Shown here: positions 4,527 through 5,192 of the stretch, piece after piece
How the letters are laid out: every line of letters begins with the position of its first letter
Position numbering within the stretch: the stretch's first letter is position 1
Source of the DNA: CAYMTV01 sp964393525
Lineage (GTDB): Bacteria; Patescibacteriota; Microgenomatia; Daviesbacterales; UBA10151
DNA length: 5,192 nt
NCBI GenBank assembly: GCA_964393525.1
Contig: CAYMTV010000056.1
Location: forward strand, 1-5,192
Reading direction: 5' to 3'
The notes under the pieces: generated by a model
Databases searched by the model: none
Told to the model about the DNA's origin: nothing
The model's input: the letters and a program-made list of their open reading frames with translations, nothing else
Position numbers and translations under genes: made by a program

Positions 4527-4535
4527 CCAAAACAC

Positions 4536-5192
4536 ATGCTTTCAGATCTGCCTAAGAAATTAGCATTCATAGATGTTGAGACAACTGGGGCAAGGTGGTC
4601 TGATCGTATAATTGAAATAGGAATACTAAGAGTTGAGGATGGGAAGGTAGTTTCTTCTTTTAATTCTTTAATCAACCCAAATTGCCATATTCCTGAGCAG
4701 ATAGTCCAGTTAACAGGAATATCCCCTGCAGATTTAGAAAATTCCCCAAGTTTTTATGAGATTAAAAAAGATATTTTAGAAATACTTGAGGATTGTTACT
4801 TTGTTGCCCACAATGTCCGTTTCGACTATTCTTTTGTCAGAAATGAGTTTAAAAGATTTGATATTTCATTTAAACCCAAGCAGCTTTGTACTGTTAAATT
4901 ATCTAGAAAATTATTCCCAAATTATAAACACCACAATTTAGATAGTTTGATTGAAAGATTTAAATTTGACTGTGAAAATAGACATAGAGCTTTAGATGAT
5001 GCAAAAGTTTTATGGCAGTTTTGGAATCTAGTCCAAAAACAATTCCCAAAGGATCAAGTTACTGAGGCAGTTAATCAGCTACTTAAAAAACCATCTACGC
5101 CTATTAATTTACCAGTAGAAATTTTAGAAAACTTACCAGAAAGTCCCGGGGTTTATATTTTTTATGGCCAAAATGGCATGCCCGGCCGCATG
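4536..5192 (+). CDS. DnaQ-like DEDDh exonuclease with UvrC-like GIY-YIG start, 3' partial
   Basis: 219 residues are visible before the window ends. Residues 8-165 are a 3'-5' exonuclease of the DNA polymerase III epsilon type with all DEDDh positions: Asp13 and Glu15 (FIDVETTG), Asp97 (HNVRFDYSF), His150 and Asp155 (HRALDDA). After a linker, NLPESPGVYIFYGQNG (191 onward, with P-x-x-P-G-V-Y) is the first strand of a UvrC/Cho-type GIY-YIG nuclease domain. Fusions of an epsilon-like exonuclease to a UvrC-like N-terminal half are known in bacteria and are thought to act in DNA repair. The family would continue with a sequence like LYIGKS, but the last residues read GRM from a GC-rich end that looks foreign. 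An in-frame TAA at 4521 limits the start to the ATG at 4536; there is no Shine-Dalgarno site. Confidence 0.93.
   Translation, partial: MLSDLPKKLAFIDVETTGARWSDRIIEIGILRVEDGKVVSSFNSLINPNCHIPEQIVQLTGISPADLENSPSFYEIKKDILEILEDCYFVAHNVRFDYSFVRNEFKRFDISFKPKQLCTVKLSRKLFPNYKHHNLDSLIERFKFDCENRHRALDDAKVLWQFWNLVQKQFPKDQVTEAVNQLLKKPSTPINLPVEILENLPESPGVYIFYGQNGMPGRM
5176..5192. other. GC-rich contig end, possible linker or vector sequence
   Basis: The last 17 bases (gcatgcccggccgcatg) are GC-rich in otherwise AT-rich DNA. They contain an SphI site and a NotI-like GGCCGC. They replace the expected LYIGKS codons of the GIY-YIG domain. They resemble, with small deletions, the SphI-to-NcoI part of a common T-vector polylinker as I remember it. 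Chance or a sequencing artefact is also possible. Confidence 0.35.

Noticed and set aside
4308..4535. Minus-strand open frame opposite the GlsB-family gene
   Set aside because: The plus strand matches the GlsB/YeaQ pattern over its full length; the antisense frame resembles nothing.

Overview
The window is AT-rich bacterial DNA. It encodes a compact set of envelope and secreted proteins on the minus strand (about 10 to 4150) and the start of a plus-strand pair (4237 to the end). Several traits together suggest a candidate-phyla (Patescibacteria/CPR, possibly Microgenomates-like) genome: a secreted Asp/Asn-rich repeat protein with TGNNDAN-type motifs, many genes without a Shine-Dalgarno sequence, a small DUF2292-like protein, and a DnaQ-type exonuclease that runs into a UvrC-like GIY-YIG domain. 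This placement is inference from gene types and style; no marker gene is present.

Layout. 10-1223 (minus) is a secreted protein of about 410 residues built from four units of roughly 90 residues. A 10-N assembly gap at 1013-1022 breaks its frame, but the other repeat copies predict 29 missing bases, and that length restores one continuous reading frame. Upstream, 1224-1468 holds a consensus promoter (TTGACA, 17-bp spacer, TAATAT), a long leader with a terminator-like hairpin ending in eight U, an 18-bp palindrome and a strong Shine-Dalgarno sequence. This looks like an attenuated leader or a small RNA gene. 1469-1673 is gene-free AT-rich DNA with one weak inverted repeat. 1674-1931 (minus) is a DUF2292/YezD-like small protein. 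1961-2647 (minus) is a single-pass membrane protein with an extracytoplasmic DUF4352-like domain. The two are 29 bases apart and probably co-transcribed. 2648-2803 holds a perfect palindrome with a U tract and a second TTGACA-N17-TAATAT promoter. 2804-4150 (minus) is a secreted subtilisin-like (S8) protease with a propeptide and a Ser/Pro/Thr-rich C-terminal stalk. 4151-4236 is a divergent intergenic region. 4237-4494 (plus) is a GlsB/YeaQ/YmgE-family membrane protein. 4536-5192 (plus) is the exonuclease/GIY-YIG protein, cut by the window end, whose last 17 bases look foreign.

How it may work together (inference): the minus-strand genes all act at or outside the membrane: an acidic repeat protein that could form a surface fibre or layer, a secreted protease, and a membrane-anchored sensor or adhesin-like domain. 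The most interesting part is the leader of the repeat-protein gene. A promoter, a short candidate leader ORF with rare Arg codons lying on the 5' arm of the terminator hairpin, and a strong downstream ribosome site together suggest conditional expression of an abundant surface protein.
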